Of a DNA stretch of 64,000 nucleotides, positions 50,889 through 58,948 are shown in pieces; the first letter of the stretch is position 1, and the number at the start of each line of letters is the position of its first letter. A model generated the notes under the pieces. It did not search any database. It was not told the origin of the DNA and saw nothing but the letters and a program-made list of their open reading frames with translations. A program made the position numbers and the translations under genes. Source of the stretch: a virus. The stretch covers positions 62,777-126,776 of the IMG/VR virus record IMGVR_UViG_3300033049_000020. One strand, written 5' to 3'.

Positions 50889-51563
50889 ATGGAAGATGAA
50901 TCGTATTACGTCTCTGACGTAACAGGTAATAAGTACCCCAAAGATGAGTATCATAATCATGGTTGGGGTGGGATTAAGTACAATTTTAAGGATTTACCTC
51001 ATGATGAATATCCTTATTCAGTAGTAGAACCAAACATCAAAAGCGATGAGGAGTTACTGGTTGAATATATGCGAGAGGTCTTTAGTATCCTTAAGGAACG
51101 AGAAGTGCCGAGTAAGTATGATAAAGAGTATGATGCTAGACTATACAAAGCTCTGGCTAATTGGAACATTCACGTAATACCTCACGCCTTTAAGGAGCGT
51201 GGATTGAGAGAAGAGGATGTTGCGATAATATTACCGTCAGCACGATTAAGAGAGCTGGCAGAATACGTTGAATTCACAAATTTAATTGATTTTACCACGG
51301 GAAAGAAGGTATTGGGCGAAATGCTTGATAGTAATGAAGACGCTTGGACGGTAATGGAAAGAATGGATTTATTATACAAGGCCGAAGGTTCGGCAGTAGA
51401 AGATGCTGTTGACGCAGTATTAGCTAAATATCCAGATAAAATTATTGCCTACAAAGGTGGAAAGAAAGGTTTATTTGGAATGTTTGTTGGTGAGATAATG
51501 CGAAGCATTAAGGGTGTTAATGGGAAAGAAGTAAGTGATATATTAACCGAAAAATTAAAATAA
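50889..51563 (+). CDS. GatB/YqeY-domain protein
   Basis: 224 aa. The C-terminal VEDAVDAVLAKYPDKIIAYKGG...LFGMFVGEIMRSIKGVNGKEVSDIL matches the helical GatB/YqeY domain, the tRNA-contacting tail of the aspartyl/glutamyl-tRNA amidotransferase B subunit. The N-terminal part lacks a complete GatB kinase/synthetase core. It directly follows a cluster that includes tRNA-Gln, so a tRNA-binding or amidation-related role is possible. Confidence 0.7.
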   Translation: MEDESYYVSDVTGNKYPKDEYHNHGWGGIKYNFKDLPHDEYPYSVVEPNIKSDEELLVEYMREVFSILKEREVPSKYDKEYDARLYKALANWNIHVIPHAFKERGLREEDVAIILPSARLRELAEYVEFTNLIDFTTGKKVLGEMLDSNEDAWTVMERMDLLYKAEGSAVEDAVDAVLAKYPDKIIAYKGGKKGLFGMFVGEIMRSIKGVNGKEVSDILTEKLK

Positions 51564-51859
51564 TGATGGAACGAATAGATTTTCCAACATCTGGAATGCA
51601 CATCAACGACTATTTAACGTCAGTTGAACGTGAAGTATCTGAATACTACTCAGATTCTATTCGTAGAATTTGGGTAAGCTATGCTAGAATCAGCAAAGGA
51701 CGTGGAGAGTATAGGCTACAAGTGACTGTATTTCCAAATGGAGTTGACTCCCCATATAGGATTATCACTGGAGAGGTTGATACTCAATTGACTCTAGAGG
51801 GAGTCTGCGAAATGATTGATGGAGCACTTAAGGCCATCAATAATGCCTCCATGGTATAA
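51563..51859 (+). CDS. hypothetical protein overlapping tRNA-Thr
   Basis: 98 aa. Beta-rich middle (YRLQVTVFPNGVDSPYRIITGEV). Its last five codons are the acceptor strand of the next tRNA. No family recognised. Confidence 0.55.
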   Translation: MMERIDFPTSGMHINDYLTSVEREVSEYYSDSIRRIWVSYARISKGRGEYRLQVTVFPNGVDSPYRIITGEVDTQLTLEGVCEMIDGALKAINNASMV

Positions 51860-51915
51860 AGGTTATTACGTGCCCTTGGTAAGGGTAAAATTCCGATTCA
51901 ATTTCGGGTGGAGGC
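51845..51915 (+). tRNA. tRNA-Thr(GGT)
   Basis: Acceptor GCCTCCA/TGGAGGC; anticodon arm TGCCC-TTGGTAA-GGGTA; T-arm CCGA-TTCAATT-TCGG. Overlaps the 3' end of the preceding gene by 15 nt. Confidence 0.85.
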
Positions 51916-51931
51916 TCCCTGAACTTTTTAT

Positions 51932-51962
51932 TTGTACATGTCAAATATTATGCGTATCTTTG
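51932..51962 (+). promoter_or_regulatory. Bacteroidota-type promoter
   Basis: TTG 51932-51934, TATCTTTG 51955-51962; start codon 5 bp downstream. Confidence 0.8.
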
Positions 51963-51966
51963 TCTT

Positions 51967-52647
51967 ATGGATAAGTATGTAAAGGTAAAGTTCAATGGTA
52001 AGGTAACACCTTATTTACTTTACGTAGATGAGAATTACGTATGGACAGATGAGCAGGTAAAGTCGGAAAACGCTAAAACAGTTGAATTAGCTAAAATGGC
52101 TTTCCTTGACCACGGAGTACCATTAATACCTTTGGATTCAATATCAGATGTCTTGAGCCTTAAAGCGGCCTACACAACACCAACCAAAGATGTAGTATTA
52201 CTCATTTATGAGGGTGGAAATTTCATGACACTATTACCATCTATGGAGATAGTAAAGGAACAATACTCTGAGTATTACCCAATAGAAGAAGGTTTTGCGG
52301 TTATATGTGAAAATGACCCATTCGATAAAAACGTGAGTATGACGGACTACATATTTGAGAGGATGTGCAAGGATAACTCAATAGTTGGGTATCATTATCT
52401 GTTCAGCTTCAGGAATAGATTAGAATCGGAATTGATTAAAGCATTTTCTGAAGCACCAGCGATACTATTCAATAGTTCGTATGTGGATGTGGATTGGTGG
52501 GAATTAATGCTGAGGTGTATAATAAAGTCTAAAACCAAGGCTAAAGTCATCGGTAAGAAAAAAACTCACCCAAAAATGGTGGAGAGACAGGATAAGTATC
52601 TTGAATTAGCCAATAAGTTTGGGGTTGAAATATCGATGATGCTATAA
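51967..52647 (+). CDS. hypothetical protein
   Basis: 226 aa. No motif recognised; basic C-terminal segment (KSKTKAKVIGKKKTHPKMV). Own promoter. Confidence 0.6.
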   Translation: MDKYVKVKFNGKVTPYLLYVDENYVWTDEQVKSENAKTVELAKMAFLDHGVPLIPLDSISDVLSLKAAYTTPTKDVVLLIYEGGNFMTLLPSMEIVKEQYSEYYPIEEGFAVICENDPFDKNVSMTDYIFERMCKDNSIVGYHYLFSFRNRLESELIKAFSEAPAILFNSSYVDVDWWELMLRCIIKSKTKAKVIGKKKTHPKMVERQDKYLELANKFGVEISMML

Positions 52648-52648
52648 T

Positions 52649-52679
52649 TTGCATATGTCAAATATTTTATGTATCTTTG
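52649..52679 (+). promoter_or_regulatory. Bacteroidota-type promoter
   Basis: TTG 52649-52651, TATCTTTG 52672-52679. Confidence 0.8.
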
Positions 52680-52686
52680 TTCTATT

Positions 52687-53208
52687 ATGAGTAAAGAAGA
52701 CAAATTCAATCCAGAGAGACTATTACGTAGTCTAGGCTTCACTAGTGTAAGTAAGGATGAAGACGGAAATTCTAAACCTAGCGATTGGGGTAGTAGTCGT
52801 TTCTACAATCATCCTCTAGGTTATCGTGTAGATATCACTTACGATGACAATACGACTAGGAAGCCTGATAATGTCCTTTACTACATGTTCAGGGATAACC
52901 AACATAGAGAAGTGGTTGAGGATTACAATAAATCATACGGACAGCATAGAACGTCAACGGAGTTTGCTAACGCTCTACACGACTTCAATAAAGAACTCAA
53001 AGAATTTTACAAAGACAAATTAGAGGCTAATCCACTATTAAAAAAGTATGTAACAACCTTCGAATACGTAGGCTGCTCAGGATTTCACCCTTCTCACTTT
53101 GGAACAAGGACTAAAGGTCATTTAAGTATGGACTGGTGGTTAGAAACATTCAAAAACTTAGAGTGGGATGTGGACATGATGAAAGAAGCAAAAGAAAAAT
53201 CAGAATAA
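52687..53208 (+). CDS. hypothetical protein
   Basis: 173 aa starting MSKEDKFNPERLLRSLGF; the longer frame upstream is promoter sequence. Mixed alpha/beta, no family recognised. Confidence 0.6.
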   Translation: MSKEDKFNPERLLRSLGFTSVSKDEDGNSKPSDWGSSRFYNHPLGYRVDITYDDNTTRKPDNVLYYMFRDNQHREVVEDYNKSYGQHRTSTEFANALHDFNKELKEFYKDKLEANPLLKKYVTTFEYVGCSGFHPSHFGTRTKGHLSMDWWLETFKNLEWDVDMMKEAKEKSE

Positions 53209-53210
53209 AT

Positions 53211-53241
53211 TTGCATAGCTCGAATATTTTTCGTATCTTTG
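53211..53241 (+). promoter_or_regulatory. Bacteroidota-type promoter
   Basis: TTG 53211-53213, TATCTTTG 53234-53241. Confidence 0.8.
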
Positions 53242-53265
53242 TAATCTAATCAAAACAAAAAACGT

Positions 53266-53628
53266 ATGATTCTAATTTTTATATTACTAGCATTAATAAT
53301 ACTCGGTGGGTATATAATGAACACTAGTTATAATTATGAGCCTCTTGGCTTTATGATGGTAGCTATATTCAGCATTTGGCTACTTATTCATACTATTATG
53401 TGGGGGTTAACTACTTACGATTATTATATGTTTGTAGTTAAGAGAAATGCATTTGAGCAAACGTTGAGTGACTCTAGAGAAAACGGCAATGAATATGAGA
53501 CTGCTGCAATTGTTAAAGAGGTGGCTGAGTGGAATATTAGTTTGGCCACTAGACAGTACGACAATAAGACTTTCTATCTAGACCAATATCATGACGATAG
53601 AATAGAAGATTTAAAGCCAATCAAATAA
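53266..53628 (+). CDS. two-helix membrane protein
   Basis: 120 aa. Hydrophobic residues 1-18 (MILIFILLALIILGG) and about 28-48 (LGFMMVAIFSIWLLIHTI), then a soluble, charged helical tail of about 70 residues. Function unknown. Confidence 0.6.
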   Translation: MILIFILLALIILGGYIMNTSYNYEPLGFMMVAIFSIWLLIHTIMWGLTTYDYYMFVVKRNAFEQTLSDSRENGNEYETAAIVKEVAEWNISLATRQYDNKTFYLDQYHDDRIEDLKPIK

Positions 53629-53778
53629 ATGGCCTCTAAGAATAAGTGGAATAAGATGAAGAACGCTCGTTCTAATCGTGGATTTGCACTTAAAGAGTCT
53701 AAATTAAAAATGAAGCGAAGACTATTCTTCAACGCCTCAACAAGAAAAAATTTAAACAACCCCAAAAACTGGGATTAA
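53629..53778 (+). CDS. 49-aa very basic protein
   Basis: MASKNKWNKMKNARSNRGFA...KMKRRLFFN. High Lys/Arg/Asn suggests nucleic-acid or ribosome binding. It lies directly upstream of the bL12 gene, but no family was recognised. Confidence 0.55.
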   Translation: MASKNKWNKMKNARSNRGFALKESKLKMKRRLFFNASTRKNLNNPKNWD

Positions 53779-53787
53779 TTAATAACA

Positions 53788-54156
53788 ATGAAAGAATTAA
53801 AAGAATTTGCAGAGAGAATAGCCAACTTCACACCAAGTGAAGCAAAAGAGCTAAAAGAAATATTAGAAGATACTTACGGTATTGAAGCACCTAATACTGA
53901 TGTTGTGGTATTTGATAACGTTGAGGTAGAAGAAGTGGAAACTCAAACTGAGTTTGACGTGATTCTAGAGAACTCTGGCGCATCCAAATTGGGAATCGTT
54001 AAGTTGGTTAAGCAAATGCTTGGTTTAGGGCTTAGAGAGGCTAAAACCATTGTTGATGCGGCTCCTACAGCAATAAAGGAAGCAGTTTCTGACATGGAAG
54101 CTCAGTCCCTTAAGTCTGAATTGGAAGCAGCAGGTGCGACTGTAACAATTGTATAA
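53788..54156 (+). CDS. rplL: ribosomal protein bL12 (L7/L12)
   Basis: 122 aa, close to the usual length. The N-terminal helical domain (ELKEFAERIANFTPSEAKELKEILEDTYGI) matches the dimerisation domain; an acidic hinge follows; FDVILENSGASKLGIVKLVKQMLGLGLREAKTIVDAAPTAIKE is the C-terminal domain that recruits translation GTPases. Phage-encoded bL12 is known from some viruses and could replace the host protein on ribosomes. Its helix carries the conserved GLREAK motif. Confidence 0.92.
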   Translation: MKELKEFAERIANFTPSEAKELKEILEDTYGIEAPNTDVVVFDNVEVEEVETQTEFDVILENSGASKLGIVKLVKQMLGLGLREAKTIVDAAPTAIKEAVSDMEAQSLKSELEAAGATVTIV

Positions 54157-54329
54157 TGACCTTTAAAAAGATTGACGTCATAAATCGAATATTGGTTTTC
54201 TGTGATGAGGTCAAAATTTATCGTAAAGAACTTATGGTTCGTAAGCACTTTATATGCGAGTCAGAAGAATATACTGATGAGCTGTGGGAAATATTCAAAG
54301 AAATTTGGTTATCCAAACCCCTATTGTAA
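54156..54329 (+). CDS. 57-aa hypothetical protein
   Basis: Starts in the bL12 stop (TAATG) and ends in the next start. MTFKKIDVINRILVFCDEV...LWEIFKEIW. Unknown. Confidence 0.55.
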   Translation: MTFKKIDVINRILVFCDEVKIYRKELMVRKHFICESEEYTDELWEIFKEIWLSKPLL

Positions 54330-54433
54330 TGTTCGATAAGATACTAGAAGAACATAAAAACTTGATGAATAGTAATCACCGTAACATAGTTATTGTGGTT
54401 ATGATACTAACAATACTTATAGCATGTTTATAG
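54329..54433 (+). CDS. 34-aa single-pass membrane protein
   Basis: A short soluble N-terminus then IVIVVMILTILIACL. Coupled to both neighbours (TAATG, 10-bp overlap). Confidence 0.5.
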   Translation: MFDKILEEHKNLMNSNHRNIVIVVMILTILIACL

Positions 54434-54723
54434 AGAGATACACTTCCCCGACTTCCGACCTATACCTTGATGGTGAGTTCGTGACAACCCTCTTTAATGA
54501 GGAAGAACTTCTTAGAGTAAGACTTAAAGTGGCTCAAGAAGAACTTAAAGGTTACACAGTGGTGATTGAAGGATACGAATATAACATGTTACATGACGGC
54601 ATGTTGGAGTCGGAAGATGATAAGGATGGTGAAGCGCTCAGAGAGGTATTTAATGTGTCCTTTGAATGTGTTCGGAAAATATGCTTACTCAATCGAGAAA
54701 GAAAAGACCTTTTGAAGAACTAG
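54424..54723 (+). CDS. hypothetical protein
   Basis: 99 aa, ends just before a terminator. No family recognised. Confidence 0.55.
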   Translation: MFIERYTSPTSDLYLDGEFVTTLFNEEELLRVRLKVAQEELKGYTVVIEGYEYNMLHDGMLESEDDKDGEALREVFNVSFECVRKICLLNRERKDLLKN

Positions 54724-54751
54724 AGTTCTTTTCCATACCACCCTGAGTACA

Positions 54752-54775
54752 AAGCCGAAGTTTATTTTCGGCTTT
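54752..54775 (+). terminator. intrinsic terminator
   Basis: AAGCCGAA / TTCGGCTT with 7-nt loop; ends the bL12 run. Confidence 0.75.
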
Positions 54776-54777
54776 CC

Positions 54778-54808
54778 TTGCATTTGTCAATTATATTTTG
54801 TATCTTTG
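54778..54808 (+). promoter_or_regulatory. Bacteroidota-type promoter
   Basis: TTG 54778-54780, TATCTTTG 54801-54808. Confidence 0.8.
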
Positions 54809-54815
54809 TCTCATA

Positions 54816-55091
54816 ATGAATGAAACAAGACTGAAATTAGACCATTGTCCAGCTTGCAAAAGTGAATGTGATTCTGCATCATCTTCTGATAATAGTAATG
54901 CTAAACCAGTACCATACGATATTACAGTATGTTTTTACTGCGCAGAGACATTACAATTCGATGAGGATTTGCGATTAACATCATTATCTAGTCGAGATTT
55001 CGACATGTTGGATAAGGAGACAAGAATAGAGGTTTTGAAAGTAAAGAGGTTTGTTAAAGAGGAAATAGATAGAAAAGAAAAAAATGAGTAA
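54816..55091 (+). CDS. small zinc-ribbon-like protein
   Basis: 91 aa. HCPACKSEC and VCFYCAETL form two Cys pairs; the C-terminal half is charged helix. Overlaps the phosphoesterase gene by 8 bp. Confidence 0.6.
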   Translation: MNETRLKLDHCPACKSECDSASSSDNSNAKPVPYDITVCFYCAETLQFDEDLRLTSLSSRDFDMLDKETRIEVLKVKRFVKEEIDRKEKNE

Positions 55092-55683
55092 CAAAAGTAA
55101 TAAAAGTGACATATTTGTCACGAGTGACCAACATTTTGGTCATAAGAACATCATACGATTCTCCAATCGCCCGTATCGAGACGTGAATCATATGAATGAG
55201 GAAATGATAAAGAATTGGAACGCTATCATCAGTGATAATGATGATGTTTACATGCTGGGAGATGTAAGTCTAACAAATGCAGAGAAAACAAAGGATATAA
55301 TATACCGATTAAACGGTAGATTACATCTGATTAACGGTAACCATGAGAAGAGTGTTCTTAGCAAAAGCTATAATAGAGACCGATTTGAGTGGATTAAAGA
55401 TTACTACGAATTGAAGATTAATGACGAAGGCGAAAAAGCAATGTTCGTGATGTGTCATTACGCATTTAGAGTATGGAATAAAAGCCATCATAAATCAATT
55501 CACCTTTATGGGCACTCTCACGATAGCTTAGACGCTAACGGAGAATTTTGGGGGAGAAGTATGGATGTTGGGGTTGACAGTGCCGCCAGAGTATTGGGAG
55601 AATATAGACCATTTAGACTTAGCGAAATTACGAATATAATGAAAAAACGTGAACCTAAAATTATTGACCATCATGGTAAATAA
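55084..55683 (+). CDS. metallophosphoesterase
   Basis: 199 aa. SDQHFGHKNII, MLGDVSL, INGNHE, VMCHYAF and LYGHSHD are the calcineurin-like blocks, in the arrangement of small phage phosphoesterases. Substrate unknown. It is a different subfamily from the one at 8604. Confidence 0.85.
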   Translation: MSNKSNKSDIFVTSDQHFGHKNIIRFSNRPYRDVNHMNEEMIKNWNAIISDNDDVYMLGDVSLTNAEKTKDIIYRLNGRLHLINGNHEKSVLSKSYNRDRFEWIKDYYELKINDEGEKAMFVMCHYAFRVWNKSHHKSIHLYGHSHDSLDANGEFWGRSMDVGVDSAARVLGEYRPFRLSEITNIMKKREPKIIDHHGK

Positions 55684-55708
55684 TTTGGAGTATTTCACAT
55701 CAGTTATG

Positions 55709-55735
55709 ACTTTTTGGTTATTCTACGATATTTAT
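55709..55735 (+). promoter_or_regulatory. second-class promoter (endonuclease type)
   Basis: GACTTTTTGG from 55709 and ATATTTAT 55728-55735. Confidence 0.5.
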
Positions 55736-55748
55736 ATTAAAGACTAAG

Positions 55749-56330
55749 ATGGAAAAAAGATGTGTAATATGTGATGACGTGAAACCACTTAATAAGTTTC
55801 ATAAAGCTTCAGATAGACCAGATGGATATAGAGGTGATTGTAAAATTTGTAGGAAAACTAAGAGGAGATTAGACCCAAACGCCACTAAATTAAGGTGCTA
55901 TACTTGCGATGAGCTAAAAGATAAAACGGACGAAAATTTCCACATATCTAAAAAGAGTAAGTATGGGTTTAGGCGTTGTTGTAAAGAGTGTCACAAAAAT
56001 ATACAGAGGAAGAGTCACCTAAATAGGAATTACGGTATAACACCAGAAGAGTATGAGGGTATGCTAATAAACCAAGATTATAAATGTTTAATATGTACAG
56101 AGGTTAAAAAATTGGTTGTTGACCACAACCACTTGAGTGGTGAGGTGAGAGGTCTTCTATGTGATACTTGTAATCGGGGAATCGGTTATCTACAGGAAAG
56201 TAAGACCAACCTTTGGAACTCGATACTATATTTGATGCCAGAATTAGAGAATGTTAGATTTAGTGAAGTAAAAGACATTTTGGATAAAAGAGAAAAAAAG
56301 GTGGTAGACCACCACACAGGGAGGACTTAG
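55749..56330 (+). CDS. endonuclease VII-like HNH protein, probably mobile
   Basis: 193 aa. Two N-terminal zinc ribbons (CVICDDVKPLNKFHKA...CKIC; CYTCDELK...CCKECH) precede YGITPEEYEGMLINQDYKCLIC...VVDHNHLSGEVRGLLCDTCNRGIG, the EndoVII-type HNH core. T4 EndoVII resolves DNA junctions, but the ribbons and endonuclease-type promoter suggest a free-standing homing enzyme. Confidence 0.85.
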   Translation: MEKRCVICDDVKPLNKFHKASDRPDGYRGDCKICRKTKRRLDPNATKLRCYTCDELKDKTDENFHISKKSKYGFRRCCKECHKNIQRKSHLNRNYGITPEEYEGMLINQDYKCLICTEVKKLVVDHNHLSGEVRGLLCDTCNRGIGYLQESKTNLWNSILYLMPELENVRFSEVKDILDKREKKVVDHHTGRT

Positions 56331-56353
56331 ATTTGTCTTAGACAATTGTCCTC
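56321..56353 (+). terminator. possible terminator hairpin
   Basis: GAGGAC / GTCCTC with inner TTGTC-TTA-GACAA. Confidence 0.5.
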
Positions 56354-56391
56354 TACTATTTATAAATGAGGATAATTAAAAAAGAGAAATT

Positions 56392-56997
56392 ATGGAAACA
56401 GTTTTCAAACTAAAGAATGGTGCATCAGTCGATGTTATCGAGCACACTAACAGCGTAATCGCTGAAAATAGAGCATTAGGATACGTAACCAGAATCTACA
56501 TTGGTACAGACTCACAAGACAGAGGTAGCAAGTCTACTTATGCTACTTGTATTTGTTACAGAAGTGGGTTCTACTTAGAACCAGCATATGAAGGTGCAGA
56601 CCCAGAATTTGTTGGTAAGGGTGTTCACTATATCTACACTAAGGAAAAGATTCCAAGGTTAAGAGACATCTGGTCAAGGTTGTACAAGGAAACTGAGTAC
56701 ACCATGGAAATTGCCACTTGGTTCATTGACTTGTACCCAAATGCAGATGTAACAATCGATTTGGACTATAATATCAAGCCAAGCGAAAATAGTAACATCT
56801 TGGTAAGCGCAACCAAAGGTTGGGCAGAAAGTATGGGTATGAAGGTTAACATTAAGTTGGACTGGGAGGACGAAAATACTAAGTACCATGTACAAGTTGC
56901 TACAAAGGCGGCTGACCGTGAATGTAGAGGTGGTGGTTCAAAAGCTGGAAACAGAAAGAAGTTCCGAAAGGAAAACAAAAAAGCCGCTAAGTCATAA
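56392..56997 (+). CDS. RNase H-like protein (DUF458/YkuK type)
   Basis: 201 aa. IYIGTDSQDRGSKSTYATCIC, then VHYIYTKEKIPRLRDIWSRLYKET, VTIDLDYNI, and KAADRECR match the RNase H-like fold family of B. subtilis YkuK. Activity is not established. Basic C-terminal tail (GNRKKFRKENKKA). Confidence 0.75.
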   Translation: METVFKLKNGASVDVIEHTNSVIAENRALGYVTRIYIGTDSQDRGSKSTYATCICYRSGFYLEPAYEGADPEFVGKGVHYIYTKEKIPRLRDIWSRLYKETEYTMEIATWFIDLYPNADVTIDLDYNIKPSENSNILVSATKGWAESMGMKVNIKLDWEDENTKYHVQVATKAADRECRGGGSKAGNRKKFRKENKKAAKS

Positions 56998-57000
56998 TTT

Positions 57001-57031
57001 AAAAAGCCCATTTATTACAAATGGGCTTTTT
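57001..57031 (+). terminator. strong intrinsic terminator
   Basis: AAAAAGCCCATTT and AAATGGGCTTTTT, perfect 13 bp, loop ATTAC. Confidence 0.9.
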
Positions 57032-57033
57032 AT

Positions 57034-57064
57034 TTGCATATGTCAAATATTTTGTGTATATTTG
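57034..57064 (+). promoter_or_regulatory. Bacteroidota-type promoter
   Basis: TTG 57034-57036, TATATTTG 57057-57064. Confidence 0.8.
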
Positions 57065-57091
57065 TATTATCATTAATAAAAACTATTAATT

Positions 57092-57217
57092 ATGGAATGG
57101 GTAATGTTAAACATGTTTCTGGCAATAGCCAATTTTGGAGTGGGGGTACACTCTTATAATAATAAAGAGTATGGACAATATGTGGGTGTCTGGATTATGT
57201 ACAATGAGTACATTTAG
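57092..57217 (+). CDS. 41-aa membrane-associated protein
   Basis: MEWVMLNMFLAIANFGVGVH start; layout (short hydrophobic segment, NKEYG, aromatic tail) resembles the proteins at 23658 and 57691. Unknown. Confidence 0.55.
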   Translation: MEWVMLNMFLAIANFGVGVHSYNNKEYGQYVGVWIMYNEYI

Positions 57218-57241
57218 TCAAATTGCAAACCTTATAGTCTA

Positions 57242-57403
57242 ATGGGAGTTCTACTATTCGTATTGTTACTCCTATTAATATTAGCGCCAGAGATACTGCT
57301 ACTACTTGCAATGGTTCCAATCATACTACTTGTAGTGATATTCGAGTTCATATTGAACCTATTTGGTAAGAGCCTTGATGGTAAAGACCTTAATAATAAC
57401 TAA
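57242..57403 (+). CDS. 53-aa membrane protein
   Basis: Almost entirely hydrophobic for 40 residues (LLFVLLLLLILAPEILLLLA and onward), likely two helices with a proline turn, then GKSLDGKDLNNN. Confidence 0.55.
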   Translation: MGVLLFVLLLLLILAPEILLLLAMVPIILLVVIFEFILNLFGKSLDGKDLNNN

Positions 57404-57414
57404 AATAAATAATA

Positions 57415-57687
57415 ATGAAAAGAATACTATTAGTACTTGCGGTTGCGGTGACATTTATGTTCACTATTACAAGCTGCACTGAGAACCAAAGAGCAAAGCG
57501 ATTTGGTGGGAATATGACAATCAACCTACCAGCAGGTCAGAAATTGGTTGAGGCAACGTGGAAGAACGAAGACCTTTGGTATCTCACCAGAGATAGACGA
57601 GAAGGAGAAGTGGTTGAGAAATTTAGCTTCGTTGAAGAATCCTCATTTGGGATTATTGAAGGAAGTGTAACCTTTATAGAGAAATAA
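57415..57687 (+). CDS. lipoprotein
   Basis: 90 aa. Signal peptide MKRILLVLAVAVTFMFTITSC with lipobox ITSC (lipidated Cys 21). The mature part FGGNMTINLPAGQKLVEATWK...LWYLTR is a conserved small phage lipoprotein pattern. Function unknown; possibly superinfection-related. Confidence 0.75.
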   Translation: MKRILLVLAVAVTFMFTITSCTENQRAKRFGGNMTINLPAGQKLVEATWKNEDLWYLTRDRREGEVVEKFSFVEESSFGIIEGSVTFIEK

Positions 57688-57690
57688 ACC

Positions 57691-57840
57691 ATGTCAGTAT
57701 TTGCAATGAACATATTATTTGTCTTCCTTAACGGAGGAGTATCAATTTTGAATTACAACATTGGAAACCACAAGACATCATTATTTTCAATGTTTGTGGT
57801 TGGATGGTGTGCTGCCTTGGCATTTAAAGCAATCCTTTAA
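57691..57840 (+). CDS. 49-aa membrane protein
   Basis: MSVFAMNILFVFLNGGVSIL...HKTSLFSMFVVGWCAALAF, two helices. Coupled to the lipoprotein gene. Confidence 0.55.
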   Translation: MSVFAMNILFVFLNGGVSILNYNIGNHKTSLFSMFVVGWCAALAFKAIL

Positions 57841-58155
57841 ATGACTGAGATAATCATTTGTAGTGCTGTTTGGTATAAGGACTTACCAACGATGGTTCAC
57901 TTACCTAAAAACATTGATGTTGGAACGGTAGTATGTGGTCATAGACATCACAACTGTATTCACACCGTTTTTACCCTATGTAAACTTAGAAGTGTTACTT
58001 TCGCTGAAGATGCCGCAGGTGAGGATGTACAAGGTTTCCTAACCAATACGAACAGATTTGTGGATAGGTATGATGGGATGGAAATTGCAATTGCATGTGG
58101 ACAAGTGGGTGAAGAGAAAACTGGTAAAGAATTATATAGTGAAGATTTATATTAA
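57841..58155 (+). CDS. conserved phage hypothetical
   Basis: 104 aa. IIICSAVWYKDLPTMVHLPKNID...VVCGHRHHNCI...GFLTNTNRFVDR matches a small phage family; His/Cys-rich centre may bind metal. Stop overlaps the next start. Confidence 0.65.
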   Translation: MTEIIICSAVWYKDLPTMVHLPKNIDVGTVVCGHRHHNCIHTVFTLCKLRSVTFAEDAAGEDVQGFLTNTNRFVDRYDGMEIAIACGQVGEEKTGKELYSEDLY

Positions 58156-58568
58156 TGAGCGATAAAGCCTACATAAGGATGATTGAAACGGCTGAGTCCA
58201 TACAGAAGGGTGACTGGTTGTTTACCTGTGATATGGAACCTAAACAATTTGAGTCTTTTGACCCAGAGAAATCTCCCGATGATTGGGAGAGGGATAAATT
58301 CTCGGACAAGAATTGGGAGCAATTCTCCAAGTATGGGGACTTTACAACCATTGGAGGTGCATGTCATTCACAATCTAATTGTGGTCTACACCCAGTATCG
58401 GAGAAGTACGCTAAGTGGTTCATCGAGAACAAATGCTGGGAAGAATATGATAAGTTGAAAGGTAGCGACATAAATTATGATTCGACAGATAATGACATCT
58501 GGGAGGACTATGAGATACGAGTAAAGGAACGATGTGAAGAAGAAGGAATAACTTACGAAGGAATATAA
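58155..58568 (+). CDS. acidic hypothetical protein
   Basis: 137 aa, rich in acidic and aromatic residues. No family recognised. Confidence 0.6.
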   Translation: MSDKAYIRMIETAESIQKGDWLFTCDMEPKQFESFDPEKSPDDWERDKFSDKNWEQFSKYGDFTTIGGACHSQSNCGLHPVSEKYAKWFIENKCWEEYDKLKGSDINYDSTDNDIWEDYEIRVKERCEEEGITYEGI

Positions 58569-58571
58569 AAC

Positions 58572-58634
58572 ATGGAGTGGATATTGATAGCATTAGTAAT
58601 TTGGTATTTCTTCTTTCGAGAAGATGATTATTGA
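58572..58634 (+). CDS. 20-aa membrane peptide
   Basis: MEWILIALVIWYFFFREDDY. Closely follows the previous gene. Very short; tentative. Confidence 0.35.
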   Translation: MEWILIALVIWYFFFREDDY

Positions 58635-58639
58635 GAAAT

Positions 58640-58930
58640 AAAGGCAGAGATTGTATCGCTGGGCGAAAGCCTTGAGGAATTATATAGAGTGGGTAAACAG
58701 AGAATCTAACGCTGTGAATACGCTAGACGTATTCATTGAGGAAGTTCAGGGCATCTCTCCAAGAGGTAGGAGATTCGGGCTAACGTTCGGGTTGTTTGGA
58801 CTACCGCAACATGGGATGCAACACCAACAGTCTTAGCAAGCGAACTTGGATTGCGATGATAGACGGGTAGTGGCACCAGTATGAAAAACTGGATGACTTT
58901 TAGGGTCATAGATAAATGTTAGATTTAAAA
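58640..58930 (+). ncRNA. candidate structured RNA
   Basis: No ORF over about 300 nt. Hairpins: GGC-GAAA-GCC, GAATACG-CTAGA-CGTATTC, ATCTC...GAGAT, CCAGT-ATGAAAA-ACTGG; AAGTTC (58733) could pair with GAACTT (58842). GAGGAAGTTCAGGGC is reminiscent of the RNase P RNA GAGGAAAGTCCGGGC block, but other RNase P landmarks are not seen. Family unknown; strand inferred from neighbours. Confidence 0.5.
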
Positions 58931-58948
58931 ACAAGACCTTGGCTATGC

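Noticed and set aside
58733-58750. RNase P RNA-like GAGGAAGTTCAGGGC block
   Set aside because: Only one conserved block is similar; the ACAGAA and GGTAA-type landmarks are missing in the expected order, so the region was annotated as an unknown structured RNA.
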